A stretch of DNA of 64,000 bases from Acidobacteriota bacterium (GTDB taxonomy: Bacteria; Acidobacteriota; Vicinamibacteria; Vicinamibacterales; UBA2999). Positions 18,780 through 27,201 of the stretch are shown here, piece by piece. Positions within the stretch are counted from its first letter, which is position 1, and every line of letters starts with the position of its first letter. The translations under genes and the position numbers were made by a program. Location of the stretch: contig JAGNJW010000005.1 of the NCBI GenBank assembly GCA_018000455.1, forward strand, positions 215,453 to 279,452. Direction: 5' to 3'. Under the pieces are notes generated by a model that worked only from the letters and a program-made list of their open reading frames with translations, was not told the DNA's origin and did not search any database.

Positions 18780-19522
18780 CGGCGCGGCCGTGCCGTCGGC
18801 CTCTGGGCCGCCGCGGCCTTGGGACGCCGCCCCGGCGTGGAAGCCGCGGCCGGCGCTTTCGCGCGCGTGACCGGGGGACGGGCGCGGCGTGTGCCGGTCA
18901 CGGCGTGCGGGCAGAGCTGGCGCGCGTGACAGAGGTCACAGGACGGTGTCGGACCGCAGATGCGGCGGCCGTGCAAGATCAGAGTGTCGGAGACGCGCGT
19001 CCACAGCGCGGCCGGAAAGAGCGCCGTCAGCACGCCTTCCGCCTTCACGGCGTCGTCGGTGTGGATGAGACCGAGCCGCGCGGCCACTCGCAGCACGTGC
19101 CGATCGACCGGGAAGCCGGGGACCCCGAGCGCATGCCCGAGCACGACGTTGGCCGTCTTGCGGCCGACACCGGGCAGCGCCACGAGGGCGTTCATGTCGG
19201 CCGGCACCTCGCCGCCATGATCGTCGACCAAGGCCGTCGCCAGCCCGATCACCGCTTTGGCCTTCTGACGGAAGAACCCGGTGGAGTGGATGAGCGTCTC
19301 GACGTCGTCCTGCGCGGCTCCGGCGAGCGCCTGCGGGCCGGGATAGCGCGCAAACAGTGCCGGCGTCACCTCGTTCACGCGGCGGTCGGTCGACTGCGCC
19401 GACAGTACCGTGGCGATCAGTAGTTCGAAGGCGGTGCGGAATTCGAGCTCGGTGTCGGCGCCGGGGTGATGGGTGGCAAGGGCCTCGTAGATCGCGACGG
19501 CCGCGCGCGGGGCGCCGGCCAT
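18776..19522 (-). CDS. nth: endonuclease III (DNA glycosylase/AP lyase)
   Basis: This 248-residue base-excision repair enzyme has the HhH-GPD signature LPGVGRKTANVVLGHA with its catalytic Lys, and FPVDRHVLRVAARL with the catalytic Asp. A C-terminal [4Fe-4S] cysteine set CGPTPSCDLCHARQLC is spaced C-x5-C-x2-C-x5-C; the usual first gap is x6, so one residue is missing there. A basic Pro/Ala-rich tail of about 35 residues extends past the cluster. The ATG at 19522 follows the DUF3467 stop by one base. Confidence 0.93.
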   Translation of the reverse strand: MAGAPRAAVAIYEALATHHPGADTELEFRTAFELLIATVLSAQSTDRRVNEVTPALFARYPGPQALAGAAQDDVETLIHSTGFFRQKAKAVIGLATALVDDHGGEVPADMNALVALPGVGRKTANVVLGHALGVPGFPVDRHVLRVAARLGLIHTDDAVKAEGVLTALFPAALWTRVSDTLILHGRRICGPTPSCDLCHARQLCPHAVTGTRRARPPVTRAKAPAAASTPGRRPKAAAAQRPTARPRR

Positions 19523-19523
19523 G

Positions 19524-19835
19524 CTAGTGCACCGGCCCCTTGGGTCCCTGGTTCTGCGTCGACTCGGTGTAGATGCGCAGATTCTCCTGCAGCGCGGCGA
19601 TGAGCGGAGCAATGAACTGCACGGGCAGGACGATTCTCGCCCGCACCGGCGCGCGCACGATGTGTTCCTGCTCGGCGTCGCGGATCTCCTTTTCGGAGAG
19701 CGGCTGCACTTCGCAGAAGGTGAGCGTGAAATCGAACGGCGTGTGCGCGACCGCGCAGAAGTTGGCGTACTGGCGCTCGGGCCCGGGCGCGTCGTCCGGA
19801 ACAATCGTGAAATTAACCTGCTTGTGCTCGGCCAT
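19524..19835 (-). CDS. DUF3467 family protein
   Basis: This 103-residue cytosolic protein matches the DUF3467 pattern: an N-terminal ANFCAVAHTPFDFTLTFCE strand pair, then VRARIVLPVQFIAPLIAALQENLRIYE-like helix. Family function is not known to me. It is one base upstream of nth and in the same direction, so it is probably co-transcribed with it. TAAGCT ends 7 bases before its ATG, a weak leaderless-type -10. Confidence 0.8.
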   Translation of the reverse strand: MAEHKQVNFTIVPDDAPGPERQYANFCAVAHTPFDFTLTFCEVQPLSEKEIRDAEQEHIVRAPVRARIVLPVQFIAPLIAALQENLRIYTESTQNQGPKGPVH

Positions 19836-19864
19836 GACCGCTAGCTTATCAGGCCGACGCGCGC

Positions 19865-20485
19865 CTAGTAGCGGCGCATCACACCGACGACCACGCCCTG
19901 AATCTGCACGTCGGCCGGATCGGCGTAGATCGGTTCCATGGTGACGTTGGCCGGCTGCAGGCGGATGCGACCGTTGTCGCGGTAGAACGTCTTCAGCGTG
20001 ACGTCGGCATCCTTGAGCAGTGCCACGACCATCTCACCGTTGTTCGCGTTCTTGCGGTCTTCGACCACCACCCAGTCGCCGTCGCGAATCTGCTCGTCGA
20101 TCATCGAGTTGCCGCGCACGCGCAGCACGTAGGTGTCGCGGCGGTTGCCGAGCAGGGCCTCGGGCACCGCGATGGTCTCGGTCGAGGCGATGGCCTCGAT
20201 CGGCTGTCCGGCAGCGACGTAGCCGAGCAGCGGCACATCGATAGCGCGGCTGCCGCTCGGACCTGCCAGGAGCTCCACCGATCGACTGCGGTTCCACGAG
20301 CGCTTGATGAAGCCTTTGCTCTCGAGGTTCGTCATGTGCTTGTGGACGGTGGCGAGTGACGACAGACCGAACCGCTGACCGATCTCTTCCAGGCTGGGCG
20401 CGTAGCCGTGCTGTTGGATGAACTCGTTGAGGTAGTCCAGGATCTCTCGCTGGCGCTTGGTGAGCGGTTGCACGGCGGCCTCCAT
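19865..20485 (-). CDS. lexA: LexA SOS repressor
   Basis: This 206-residue repressor-protease has a winged-helix domain (LTKRQREILDYLNEFIQQHG, SSLATVHKHMTNLESKGF) and an S24 autoprotease domain. The Ala-Gly cleavage bond lies in GYVAAGQP near residue 90, catalytic Ser in RGNSMIDE near 126 and Lys in DADVTLKTF near 163. An upstream ATG (20521) would add 12 residues, but it lies at or before the predicted transcription start of the promoter at 20523-20552, so 20485 is preferred. It controls the DNA-damage response; the operator sequence here is not identified. Confidence 0.95.
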   Translation of the reverse strand: MEAAVQPLTKRQREILDYLNEFIQQHGYAPSLEEIGQRFGLSSLATVHKHMTNLESKGFIKRSWNRSRSVELLAGPSGSRAIDVPLLGYVAAGQPIEAIASTETIAVPEALLGNRRDTYVLRVRGNSMIDEQIRDGDWVVVEDRKNANNGEMVVALLKDADVTLKTFYRDNGRIRLQPANVTMEPIYADPADVQIQGVVVGVMRRY

Positions 20486-20522
20486 GGCGAAGAAAGAACC
20501 GAAAGATTCGAGCGGCGCCATC

Positions 20523-20552
20523 AGGATACCCCAAACAAAAAGCGAAAATCAA
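20523..20552 (-). promoter_or_regulatory. predicted sigma-70-type promoter of lexA
   Basis: On the minus strand TTGATT (20552-20547) and TATCCT (20528-20523) are separated by 18 bases. The start point would fall near 20516, leaving a leader of about 30 bases to the ATG at 20485. Confidence 0.45.
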
Positions 20553-20568
20553 CGGCGGCCGAAGCCGC

Positions 20569-20574
20569 TATCAT
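20569..20574 (+). promoter_or_regulatory. -10 box of the PfkB kinase gene, near-leaderless
   Basis: TATCAT ends 8 bases before the GTG at 20583, so the message would have almost no leader. Confidence 0.5.
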
Positions 20575-20582
20575 GCGCGGGC

Positions 20583-21527
20583 GTGCGGATTCCCGTTTCG
20601 TTGCCCTCTGCCCGGCCGTTCGACGCTCTCACCGTCGGCCTCAACAGCATCGACCTGGTCGCCGAAGTCGACGGCCACCCTGAGGCCAACTCGAAGATGC
20701 CCTTGGCCTGCTTCAGCGAACGCCCGGGCGGCCAGTCGGCAACCGCCGCTGTCGCGCTGGCGCGCCTGGGCCTCCGGGCCGCCTACATCGGACGCGTCGG
20801 CGACGACGCCTATGGCGCACGCGGGCTTGCCGCCCTGCGCGACGAAGGTGTGGACGTCGCCGGGGTCATCACCGTGCCCGGTGCCACCAGTCAGTTCGCC
20901 GTGATTCTCGTCGATCGCCAATCGGGCTCCCGGACCGTGCTCTGGCATCGTCATGCCGGGCTGCGGATGTCGCCGTCCGACGTGCCAGCCGAGGCCGTCG
21001 CCGCGGCCCGCGTGCTCCACGTCGACTGCCACGAGACGGCCGCGGTGACGGCAGCCGCCGAGGCCGCCCGGCGGGCAGCCACGCCGACCGTCATCGATGT
21101 CGAGCAGGTACGGCCGGGCACCGACCGCCTCCTTCGCTCCATCGATATCATCATCGCGGCCGAGTCATTCCCGGCGGCCTTCACCGGGCAGAGTTCGCTG
21201 GGCGCGGCGCTCGCCAGGCTCGAGGCCGACACCGGCGCGGCCGTCGTGTGCGTGACACTTGGGGAGGAGGGGAGCCTCGCGCTCGTCGGCGGACGGGAGA
21301 TCCGCACGCCAGCCTTCCGCGTGCCGGTCGTTGATTCCACGGGCGCCGGCGACGTCTTCCGCGCCGGTTTCATCGCCGCCTGGCTGCACGGCGGCGCGGC
21401 CACCGAGGTCGAGGACGCCCTTCGCTGGGCCAACGCCGTAGCGGCCCTCAAGTGCCGGGGCCTCGGCGCCCGAACGACCATCCCGACCCTCGCCCAACTG
21501 CGCACCTTTCTCGCCCCACCCGTGTAA
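20583..21527 (+). CDS. PfkB/ribokinase-family sugar kinase
   Basis: This 314-residue kinase starts at GTG 20583. It shows the N-terminal PfkB pattern VGLNSIDLVAEVDGHP, the PGGQSATAAVALARLG motif (N replaced by Q in the usual GGN), and the C-terminal VDSTGAGDVFRAGFIAAWL with the anion-hole GAGD and catalytic Asp. It phosphorylates a sugar or nucleoside; the substrate cannot be assigned from sequence. It is divergent from lexA, and precedes the ECF sigma gene by 44 bases. Confidence 0.88.
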   Translation: MRIPVSLPSARPFDALTVGLNSIDLVAEVDGHPEANSKMPLACFSERPGGQSATAAVALARLGLRAAYIGRVGDDAYGARGLAALRDEGVDVAGVITVPGATSQFAVILVDRQSGSRTVLWHRHAGLRMSPSDVPAEAVAAARVLHVDCHETAAVTAAAEAARRAATPTVIDVEQVRPGTDRLLRSIDIIIAAESFPAAFTGQSSLGAALARLEADTGAAVVCVTLGEEGSLALVGGREIRTPAFRVPVVDSTGAGDVFRAGFIAAWLHGGAATEVEDALRWANAVAALKCRGLGARTTIPTLAQLRTFLAPPV

Positions 21528-21571
21528 CCTTCGACCAGGCCGGCCTGTCCAAGAGTTCGAGACCGAGTGCC

Positions 21572-22180
21572 ATGCGAGCCGATGCGACCGCTACTTCCTG
21601 GCCCCTGGGCGCCGCCACGATGAGCGCCACCCCGGATGCCGCCCCGATCGACGACGCCGCGCTCGTGGAGGCGGCGCTGGCCGGGGAGGCAAGCGCCTTC
21701 GACGCGCTCGTCACGCGGCATCGCCGCAGCGTGTATCAGGTCTGCTACCGCTTCGTGAACCACCACGAAGACGCCGCCGACCTCACCCAGGACACATTCG
21801 TGCGGGCGTGGAAGGCTCTCGGCACGTTTCGCGGCCAGGCCCGCTTCAGCACCTGGCTCTACCGGATCGCGGTCAACGTCAGCTTGAACCGCGTCAGCCT
21901 CAAGACGCCGAAGACCGACGTCGTGGATTTCGACCTGGTGGCCGATAGCCGTCAACCGCCGCCCGACGCGGCGCTCGACGCCGAGGCACGCCGGGTGATG
22001 GTGCGCCGGGCAGTGCAGTCGCTGCCGCCGCGCCAGCGCGCCGCTCTCATCCTGCGCACCTATCACGATCTGTCGCACCAGGAAGTGGCCGCCATCGTCG
22101 GGACGAGTGTGGGCGCGGTCAAAGCCAACGTCTTCCATGCGCTCGCCAACCTGCGCAAGCGGCTGGAGCCGCTCGTATGA
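21572..22180 (+). CDS. ECF (sigma-E type) RNA polymerase sigma factor
   Basis: This 202-residue sigma-70 family factor has region 2 (YQVCYRFVNHHEDAADLTQD, then FVRAWKALGTFRGQARFSTW) and region 4 (LPPRQRAALILRTYHDLSHQ, then VGAVKANVFHALANLRKRL), with no regions 1 or 3. The ATG at 21572 is one choice; ATG 21620 (186 residues) is equally possible since the first 16 residues are not conserved-looking. The stop overlaps the anti-sigma ATG as ATGA, indicating a sigma/anti-sigma operon. Confidence 0.93.
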   Translation: MRADATATSWPLGAATMSATPDAAPIDDAALVEAALAGEASAFDALVTRHRRSVYQVCYRFVNHHEDAADLTQDTFVRAWKALGTFRGQARFSTWLYRIAVNVSLNRVSLKTPKTDVVDFDLVADSRQPPPDAALDAEARRVMVRRAVQSLPPRQRAALILRTYHDLSHQEVAAIVGTSVGAVKANVFHALANLRKRLEPLV

Positions 22181-22758
22181 CGCCCTGCCTTGTCCCCGAT
22201 GAGTTCGTCGATCTGCTGGATGGCACCCTCGCCGCCGAACGCCGCGCGCATGTCGCCGGTTGCGGTGCCTGCCGCGCGACGGCGACGGAGGTGCAAGGCG
22301 CCCTGGCACTGGCCGAGAGCGTCGAGGTGCCCGAACCCGCAGCCCTGTTCTGGCCGAGCGTGAACGCCCGCGTGCGGGCCGCGATCGACCAAGCCGCTCT
22401 CACAGGGTGGCGGGCGTGGTTGCGGTGGGACGTCCTCGTGCCGATGGTCGGGCTTGCGGCACTCGTCGTAGCGCTGGCCACGGCGGTCGACCGCGGCGCG
22501 CCGGACGCGACGAGAAGCGCCACCGCGACGACGCTCGACGGGCCGGGCGGGGCGGCGGCCCTGCCCGAGCTGGCCGACACCGACGACGCCTTCGCGATGA
22601 TGGCCGACCTGATGGGCAGCCTGCCGGAGGGCGGCTTCGACGCGCTGGGCGTGCGAACCCTGCCCGAGATGGGCGAGGCCGCCGCGGCACTCTCGGCCGA
22701 TGAACGCCGGGCCCTTGCCGCCCTGCTCACCGCGGCCGTGGATCGGACGCCGTCATGA
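22177..22758 (+). CDS. anti-sigma factor with zinc-finger (ZAS-like) domain
   Basis: This 193-residue protein has an N-terminal H-x3-C-x2-C zinc motif (RAHVAGCGACRA, residues about 24-35), one membrane helix (about 86-106, LVPMVGLAALVVALATAV), and a periplasmic C-terminal part rich in Met, Ala and acidic residues. The ZAS domain would hold the preceding sigma factor at the membrane. The downstream exported protein overlaps its stop by 4 bases, so the three form one signalling operon. The inducing signal is unknown. Confidence 0.85.
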   Translation: MTPCLVPDEFVDLLDGTLAAERRAHVAGCGACRATATEVQGALALAESVEVPEPAALFWPSVNARVRAAIDQAALTGWRAWLRWDVLVPMVGLAALVVALATAVDRGAPDATRSATATTLDGPGGAAALPELADTDDAFAMMADLMGSLPEGGFDALGVRTLPEMGEAAAALSADERRALAALLTAAVDRTPS

Positions 22759-23297
22759 ATTGGAATCGTCGGCCGGCCTGCCTGCTCGTGATTGGGCTAA
22801 TCGCGGCGCTCGGCAGCGCCCTTGCCGCCTCGGCCCAGCCCGCCGTTCAGCCTGGTGGCGGCGACTTGCGTCCGGCTGAGATCCAGCGGCTATTCGATGC
22901 CTACTTCGTCATGGAGGCGCAGCAGGCGCTCGGCCTCGCCGACACACAGTACGCACCGTTCCTCACGAAGCTGCGCGCACTTCAGGAGACCCGCCGGCGC
23001 TACCTGGCGTCGCGGGCGGCGTTGCTCGGCGATTTGGCGCGGCTGACGGCGCCGCGTTCGGTGCGGCCGGTGGACGAGGCGGCCATCAGGGCGCAGCTGG
23101 CGGCCCTCCAGGAGCTCGAATCGCAGAGCGCGGCCGACACGCGCCGGGCCTACGGCGAGCTCGACGGGCTGCTCGACGCGCGGCAGCAGGCGCGCTTCCG
23201 CGTCTTCGAGGACCAGCTCGAACGGCGCAAGCTCGAGCTGATGTTGCGGGCGCGTCAGAACGCCCGCCAGCAGCGCCTGCAGCGGCGTCAGCAGTAG
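22755..23297 (+). CDS. exported helical Spy/CpxP-like protein
   Basis: This 180-residue protein has a signal peptide (residues 1-28, cleavage near SAQPA) and then long charged helices with many Arg, Gln and Leu. EAQQALGLADTQYAPFLTKL and LDARQQARFRVFEDQLERRK are reminiscent of LTxxQ/Spy or heavy-metal-resistance sensor proteins such as CnrX. Placed directly after a sigma/anti-sigma pair, it may be the periplasmic sensor or chaperone of that system. The strongly basic C-terminus (QQRLQRRQQ) is unusual. Confidence 0.7.
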   Translation: MNWNRRPACLLVIGLIAALGSALAASAQPAVQPGGGDLRPAEIQRLFDAYFVMEAQQALGLADTQYAPFLTKLRALQETRRRYLASRAALLGDLARLTAPRSVRPVDEAAIRAQLAALQELESQSAADTRRAYGELDGLLDARQQARFRVFEDQLERRKLELMLRARQNARQQRLQRRQQ

Positions 23298-23313
23298 GGT
23301 CGCTCGCCCGCGC

Positions 23314-23319
23314 TACAAT
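23314..23319 (+). promoter_or_regulatory. -10 box of the 23326 gene
   Basis: TACAAT is followed by 6 bases and GTG 23326. If the downstream ATG 23365 is used instead, the leader would be about 39 bases. Confidence 0.55.
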
Positions 23320-23325
23320 GCAGAG

Positions 23326-23961
23326 GTGTCCCGGCTCTGCCTGCCTGGGACCGAGGGCGGACTGATGCGCACCCGAGTCGTGCTGGCTCTCTTCTCTATC
23401 ACTCTGTCGACGTCGGTGGCCGCGCAGTCGGCTCTGCAGGCGCAGGCCGATGCGGCCTGGGCCAAGCTGCAGGCGGTGATGCTGACAGCTGGCCCGCCCA
23501 CCAGGCCTCCAGCCGCTTCGCGGCGCACCATCTTCAGCCAGGCGGAGATGAACGCCTACCTGCGCTATCGCGCGGGCACCTGGCTGCCCGCCGGCCTCAC
23601 CGAACCGAGCGTGCAGTTCATCGGCGCCAACCGTATCGCCACGCTCGTCACCGCCGACCTCGACGGCGTTCGCAAGAAGAGCGCCGGCGGCTGGTTCGAT
23701 CCGACGACCTATCTCAGTGGCCGCCTGCCCGTGTACGTGACCGGGACGCTCTCGACCGCCAGCGGCCGCGGCCGCTTCGTGCTCGAGCAAGCCACGGTCG
23801 ACGGCGTGCCGGTGCCGCGTCTCTTCATCGACGAGTTGCTCGCCTTCTACACCCGGTCGGCCGACAATCCGGCCGGTGTGCGACTCGACGAGCCCTTCGA
23901 GCTGCCGTCCGAGATCGAGCGCATCGACGTCGCGGCCGGCCAGGCCACCGTCGTTCAGTGA
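23326..23961 (+). CDS. exported protein of unknown function
   Basis: This 211-residue protein (GTG 23326) or 198-residue protein (ATG 23365, which places the signal peptide MRTRVVLALFSITLSTSVAA at the very start) has no domain I recognise. The mature part contains SQAEMNAYLRYRAGTWLPAG, and beta-rich segments such as GRLPVYVTGTLSTASGRG and DLDGVRKKS. It resembles lipid-binding or sigma-dependent envelope proteins only in general character. It lies between the sigma operon and recG, with its own -10 box. Confidence 0.65.
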   Translation: MSRLCLPGTEGGLMRTRVVLALFSITLSTSVAAQSALQAQADAAWAKLQAVMLTAGPPTRPPAASRRTIFSQAEMNAYLRYRAGTWLPAGLTEPSVQFIGANRIATLVTADLDGVRKKSAGGWFDPTTYLSGRLPVYVTGTLSTASGRGRFVLEQATVDGVPVPRLFIDELLAFYTRSADNPAGVRLDEPFELPSEIERIDVAAGQATVVQ

Positions 23962-23978
23962 GCCTCGCCGGCATTCGG

Positions 23979-23984
23979 TAAGAT
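23979..23984 (+). promoter_or_regulatory. -10 box of recG, leaderless type
   Basis: TAAGAT ends 6 bases before the recG ATG at 23991. Confidence 0.5.
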
Positions 23985-23990
23985 CGCCGG

Positions 23991-26087
23991 ATGGCCGACG
24001 ACCCTCTGCAGACCCCGCTGCAGTTCTTCAAAGGGGTCGGGCCGCGCAAGGCCGCGGACCTCGAGAAGGCGGGACTGCGGACGGTCGAAGACCTGCTCGT
24101 CAGATTCCCTCGCCGCTACGAGGACCGCAGTCGCTTCCAGCCCATCGCGTCGCTGCGCGCGGGCGGCACGGCGGCGATTTTCGGTGAGATTCTCTCGTGC
24201 GGCGTGGCGGCCACGCGGCGGCCGGGGTTTGCGCTGTTCACGGCGCTCGTGCAGGACGACAGCGGTCAGGTCAAGGCCGTCTGGCCGAATCAGAAGTTCC
24301 TGAAGGATGTCCTCAAGCCGAAGCAGCGCATCGTGCTCTTCGGCCGCACGGAGTACTGGGGCAGCCGCGGCCTGCAGCTCACCGCGCCGGAGTTCGAGGT
24401 GCTGCAGGAGGACGGCGAGAACGAACCGCTCCACACTGGACGTATCGTGCCGATCTACGAGCGCACGGGTTCGGTCACGCCCAACATGCATCGCACGCTG
24501 GCGTTCCGGGCTCTCGAGACACTGACCGCGCCGCTGCCCGATATCGTGCCGGCAGCGATGGCTGGGCGCCACGGCTGGCCCGACCGGCGCACGGCCTTCC
24601 GGCAGGCACACTTCCCAGACGCCGGCACGTCGCTCGAGGCGCTCAACGCCTGCTCCACCGCCGCGCAGCGGCGGATCATCTTCGAGGACTTCTTCGTCTA
24701 CCAGACCGGCCTGGCGCTGCGCCGCCGGCAGAACGCGCTCGTGCAGAAGCCGCACCTCATCGCCATCGACGACCCGCTACGCGACCGGGTGCGTCGGGTG
24801 CTGCCGTTCAGGCTCACCCAGGGCCAGCGGGACGCCGTGCGCGACATCGTCGCCGACATGCAGCGTCGGTGGCCGATGCAGCGTCTGCTGCAGGGTGATG
24901 TCGGATCGGGCAAGACAGTGGTCGCCTTCCTGGCCGCGATGGTGGCGATGGAGAACGGCTATCAGGTAGCGGTCATGGCGCCGACCGAGCTGCTCGCCGA
25001 GCAGCACCTGCAGACCTTCAGCCGCTGGTTGGAGGGCACGCGCTTCCGGGTGGCGCTCTTGACCGGCAGGAAGGCCGACGCGGCCCGCCGCCGTCTGGGC
25101 GCGGCTATCGAGGCCGGTGACGTCTCGCTCGTCATCGGTACCCACGCCCTGGTGCAGGAGGCGGTGCGCTTCCGTGCCCTGGCGCTCGCCATCGTCGACG
25201 AGCAGCATCGCTTCGGCGTCGTGCAGCGCGGGCTGCTTGCCGACAAGGGCCTGCATCCCGACGTGCTCCTCATGACCGCGACGCCGATTCCACGGACGCT
25301 CGCGCTCACGGCCTGCGGCGACATGGACGTGTCGGTGATGCGCGACCGGCCGCCGGGCCGTCTGCCGGTGCGCACCCTCGTGCGACCGGAGACGCGGCGC
25401 GACGAGGTCTACGGCCTGATGCGCGCGGCCGTGGCGGGCGGACGCCAGGTCTATGTGGTCTACCCGATCATCGAATCGTCCGAGAAGACCGACCTCAAGG
25501 CGGCGACGACCATGGCGGCGCACCTGGCCGACACGGTGTTTCCGGATCTCCGGGTGGCGCTCCTGCACGGCCGGCTCAAAGCCGACGAGAAGGAGGCCGT
25601 GATGCGACGTTTCACCGCCGGCGAGGTGCAGATCCTCGTCAGTACCACGGTCGTCGAAGTGGGCGTCGACGTCCCCAACGCCACGGTGATGGTGGTCGAA
25701 CACGCCGAGCGGTTCGGGCTGGCGCAGCTGCATCAGCTGCGAGGTCGCATCGGCCGCGGCAGCGACGCGTCGACGTGCGTGCTGCTCTACGACACGCCGT
25801 GGAGCGAGGAGTCGCGCGCGCGCCTCACGGCGCTGTCGGCAACCGAAGACGGCTTCGCCCTGGCTGAGACCGACCTCGAGATCCGCGGCCCCGGCGATGT
25901 CTTCGGCACGCGCCAGTCGGGTCTGCCGGGGCTGCGCGCCGGCGACATGGTCCGCGACGCCGATCTGCTGGCGCTGGCGCACGAGGAGGCCCGGCGCCTG
26001 GTCGACGCCGACGCCGTGCCACCGGCACTGGCAGGGCACGTGCGCCGGGTCTGGCAGCAGCAGTTCGGCCTCGTGACGGTGGGGTAA
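23991..26087 (+). CDS. recG: ATP-dependent DNA helicase RecG
   Basis: This 698-residue helicase remodels stalled forks and branched DNA. The N-terminal HhH-like KGVGPRKAADLEKAGLRTVE, the OB-fold wedge (about 50-150), Walker A LLQGDVGSGKTVVA near residue 302, the DEQH box IVDEQHRFGV near 402, TATPIPRTLALT, and the C-terminal HQLRGRIGRGSD motif are all present. The length is typical. RsmD follows after 11 bases, a common bacterial arrangement. Confidence 0.97.
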   Translation: MADDPLQTPLQFFKGVGPRKAADLEKAGLRTVEDLLVRFPRRYEDRSRFQPIASLRAGGTAAIFGEILSCGVAATRRPGFALFTALVQDDSGQVKAVWPNQKFLKDVLKPKQRIVLFGRTEYWGSRGLQLTAPEFEVLQEDGENEPLHTGRIVPIYERTGSVTPNMHRTLAFRALETLTAPLPDIVPAAMAGRHGWPDRRTAFRQAHFPDAGTSLEALNACSTAAQRRIIFEDFFVYQTGLALRRRQNALVQKPHLIAIDDPLRDRVRRVLPFRLTQGQRDAVRDIVADMQRRWPMQRLLQGDVGSGKTVVAFLAAMVAMENGYQVAVMAPTELLAEQHLQTFSRWLEGTRFRVALLTGRKADAARRRLGAAIEAGDVSLVIGTHALVQEAVRFRALALAIVDEQHRFGVVQRGLLADKGLHPDVLLMTATPIPRTLALTACGDMDVSVMRDRPPGRLPVRTLVRPETRRDEVYGLMRAAVAGGRQVYVVYPIIESSEKTDLKAATTMAAHLADTVFPDLRVALLHGRLKADEKEAVMRRFTAGEVQILVSTTVVEVGVDVPNATVMVVEHAERFGLAQLHQLRGRIGRGSDASTCVLLYDTPWSEESRARLTALSATEDGFALAETDLEIRGPGDVFGTRQSGLPGLRAGDMVRDADLLALAHEEARRLVDADAVPPALAGHVRRVWQQQFGLVTVG

Positions 26088-26098
26088 CGGACGGCGGC

Positions 26099-26668
26099 AT
26101 GCGCATCATCGCCGGCACACACAAGGGACGGGTCCTGCAGTCGCCCACCTGGGACGGACTGCGGCCGACCTCCGATCGCCTGCGCGAGACGCTCTTCAAC
26201 GTACTCGGTCCCGAGGTGGAGCAGGCGCGTCTGCTCGACGTGTGCGCCGGGACCGGCGCCATCGCCCTCGAGGCCCTCAGCCGCGGTGCGGCCTCGGCCA
26301 CCTGCCTCGAGAGCGACGCCCGCAGCGTGGCGCTCATCGCCGCCAACGCCGCGCATTGCGGGCTGGAGAAACGCTGTATCATCGTGCATGGCATGGCGCC
26401 CGATGCCTTGACGGGCGCTCGACTCGGCGGGCCGTTCGACCTCATCGTGCTCGATCCGCCGTACGCGGCGCCGTGGCTCGAGGAAGCCGTCAGGCGGGCG
26501 GCGGTGCTGCTCGGGCCCGGTGGCCGGCTGGCTCTCGAGCACGCGTCGAAGCGGGCGGCGCCGGAAGTTGTGGGCCTCGTCCTCGAACGGACCAGGCGAG
26601 CGGGGGATTCGGCGCTCAGCACGTATCGCGCCGTGACGGTCAACGGAAGGGGAGCGCAGCACTCATGA
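26099..26668 (+). CDS. rsmD: 16S rRNA (guanine966-N2)-methyltransferase
   Basis: This 189-residue Rossmann methyltransferase has MRIIAGTHKGRVL, RPTSDRLRETLFNVLG, the SAM motif LLDVCAGTGAIALEALSRGA and the catalytic DPPY near residue 118. It modifies G966 of 16S rRNA. Its TGA overlaps the coaD ATG (ATGA at 26665), the usual rsmD-coaD pairing. Confidence 0.95.
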   Translation: MRIIAGTHKGRVLQSPTWDGLRPTSDRLRETLFNVLGPEVEQARLLDVCAGTGAIALEALSRGAASATCLESDARSVALIAANAAHCGLEKRCIIVHGMAPDALTGARLGGPFDLIVLDPPYAAPWLEEAVRRAAVLLGPGGRLALEHASKRAAPEVVGLVLERTRRAGDSALSTYRAVTVNGRGAQHS

Positions 26669-27201
26669 GCACGAGCGGCACATCCGGCGCGCGGCTCGCC
26701 ATCTATCCCGGTTCGTTCGATCCGATCACCAACGGCCACGTCGACATCATCGAGCGCGGCCTCCGTCTCTTCGATCGCGTCATCGTCGCGGTGCTGAAGA
26801 ACGAAGCCAAGGCGCCGCTCTTCAGCGCCGCCGACCGCGTGCAGCTCGTGCGCGACGTCTTCGGTGATGTGCCGGGCCTCGAGGTCGACACCTTCGACGG
26901 CCTGCTGGTCGACTACGCCGCCGCGCGCGGCGCCTCGGTCATCGTCAAGGGCCTGCGCAGCATCAGCGACTACGAGCACGAGTCGCAGATGGCGCAGATG
27001 AACCGCCGCCTGCGCCCGGCCGTCGAGACGATGTTCCTGATGCCGGCCGAAACCTACGCCTACACGAGTTCACGGCTCATCAAAGAAGTCTGCCGCCTGG
27101 GCGGCGACATCCGGGGCCTGGTCCCGCCCGTCGTCGAGGTTCGGCTGCAGCGCACGTTCGCAGCCGCTCGCGATCCCCACTCCGCTCCGAGGCACGTATG
27201 A
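26665..27201 (+). CDS. coaD: phosphopantetheine adenylyltransferase
   Basis: This 178-residue nucleotidyltransferase makes dephospho-CoA from 4'-phosphopantetheine and ATP. YPGSFDPITNGHVDIIER holds the T/HxGH motif and YTSSRLIKEV the ISSTxxR-like motif. A short extension MSTSGTSGAR precedes the conserved core, and about 12 extra residues follow it. AAGGGGAG precedes the ATG. Its TGA overlaps the aminotransferase ATG. Confidence 0.96.
   Translation: MSTSGTSGARLAIYPGSFDPITNGHVDIIERGLRLFDRVIVAVLKNEAKAPLFSAADRVQLVRDVFGDVPGLEVDTFDGLLVDYAAARGASVIVKGLRSISDYEHESQMAQMNRRLRPAVETMFLMPAETYAYTSSRLIKEVCRLGGDIRGLVPPVVEVRLQRTFAAARDPHSAPRHV

Noticed and set aside
20457..20582. Longer start for the PfkB kinase at 20457
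   Set aside because: The extension overlaps the lexA start and promoter, has no kinase similarity, and lies upstream of the TATCAT box that fits GTG 20583.
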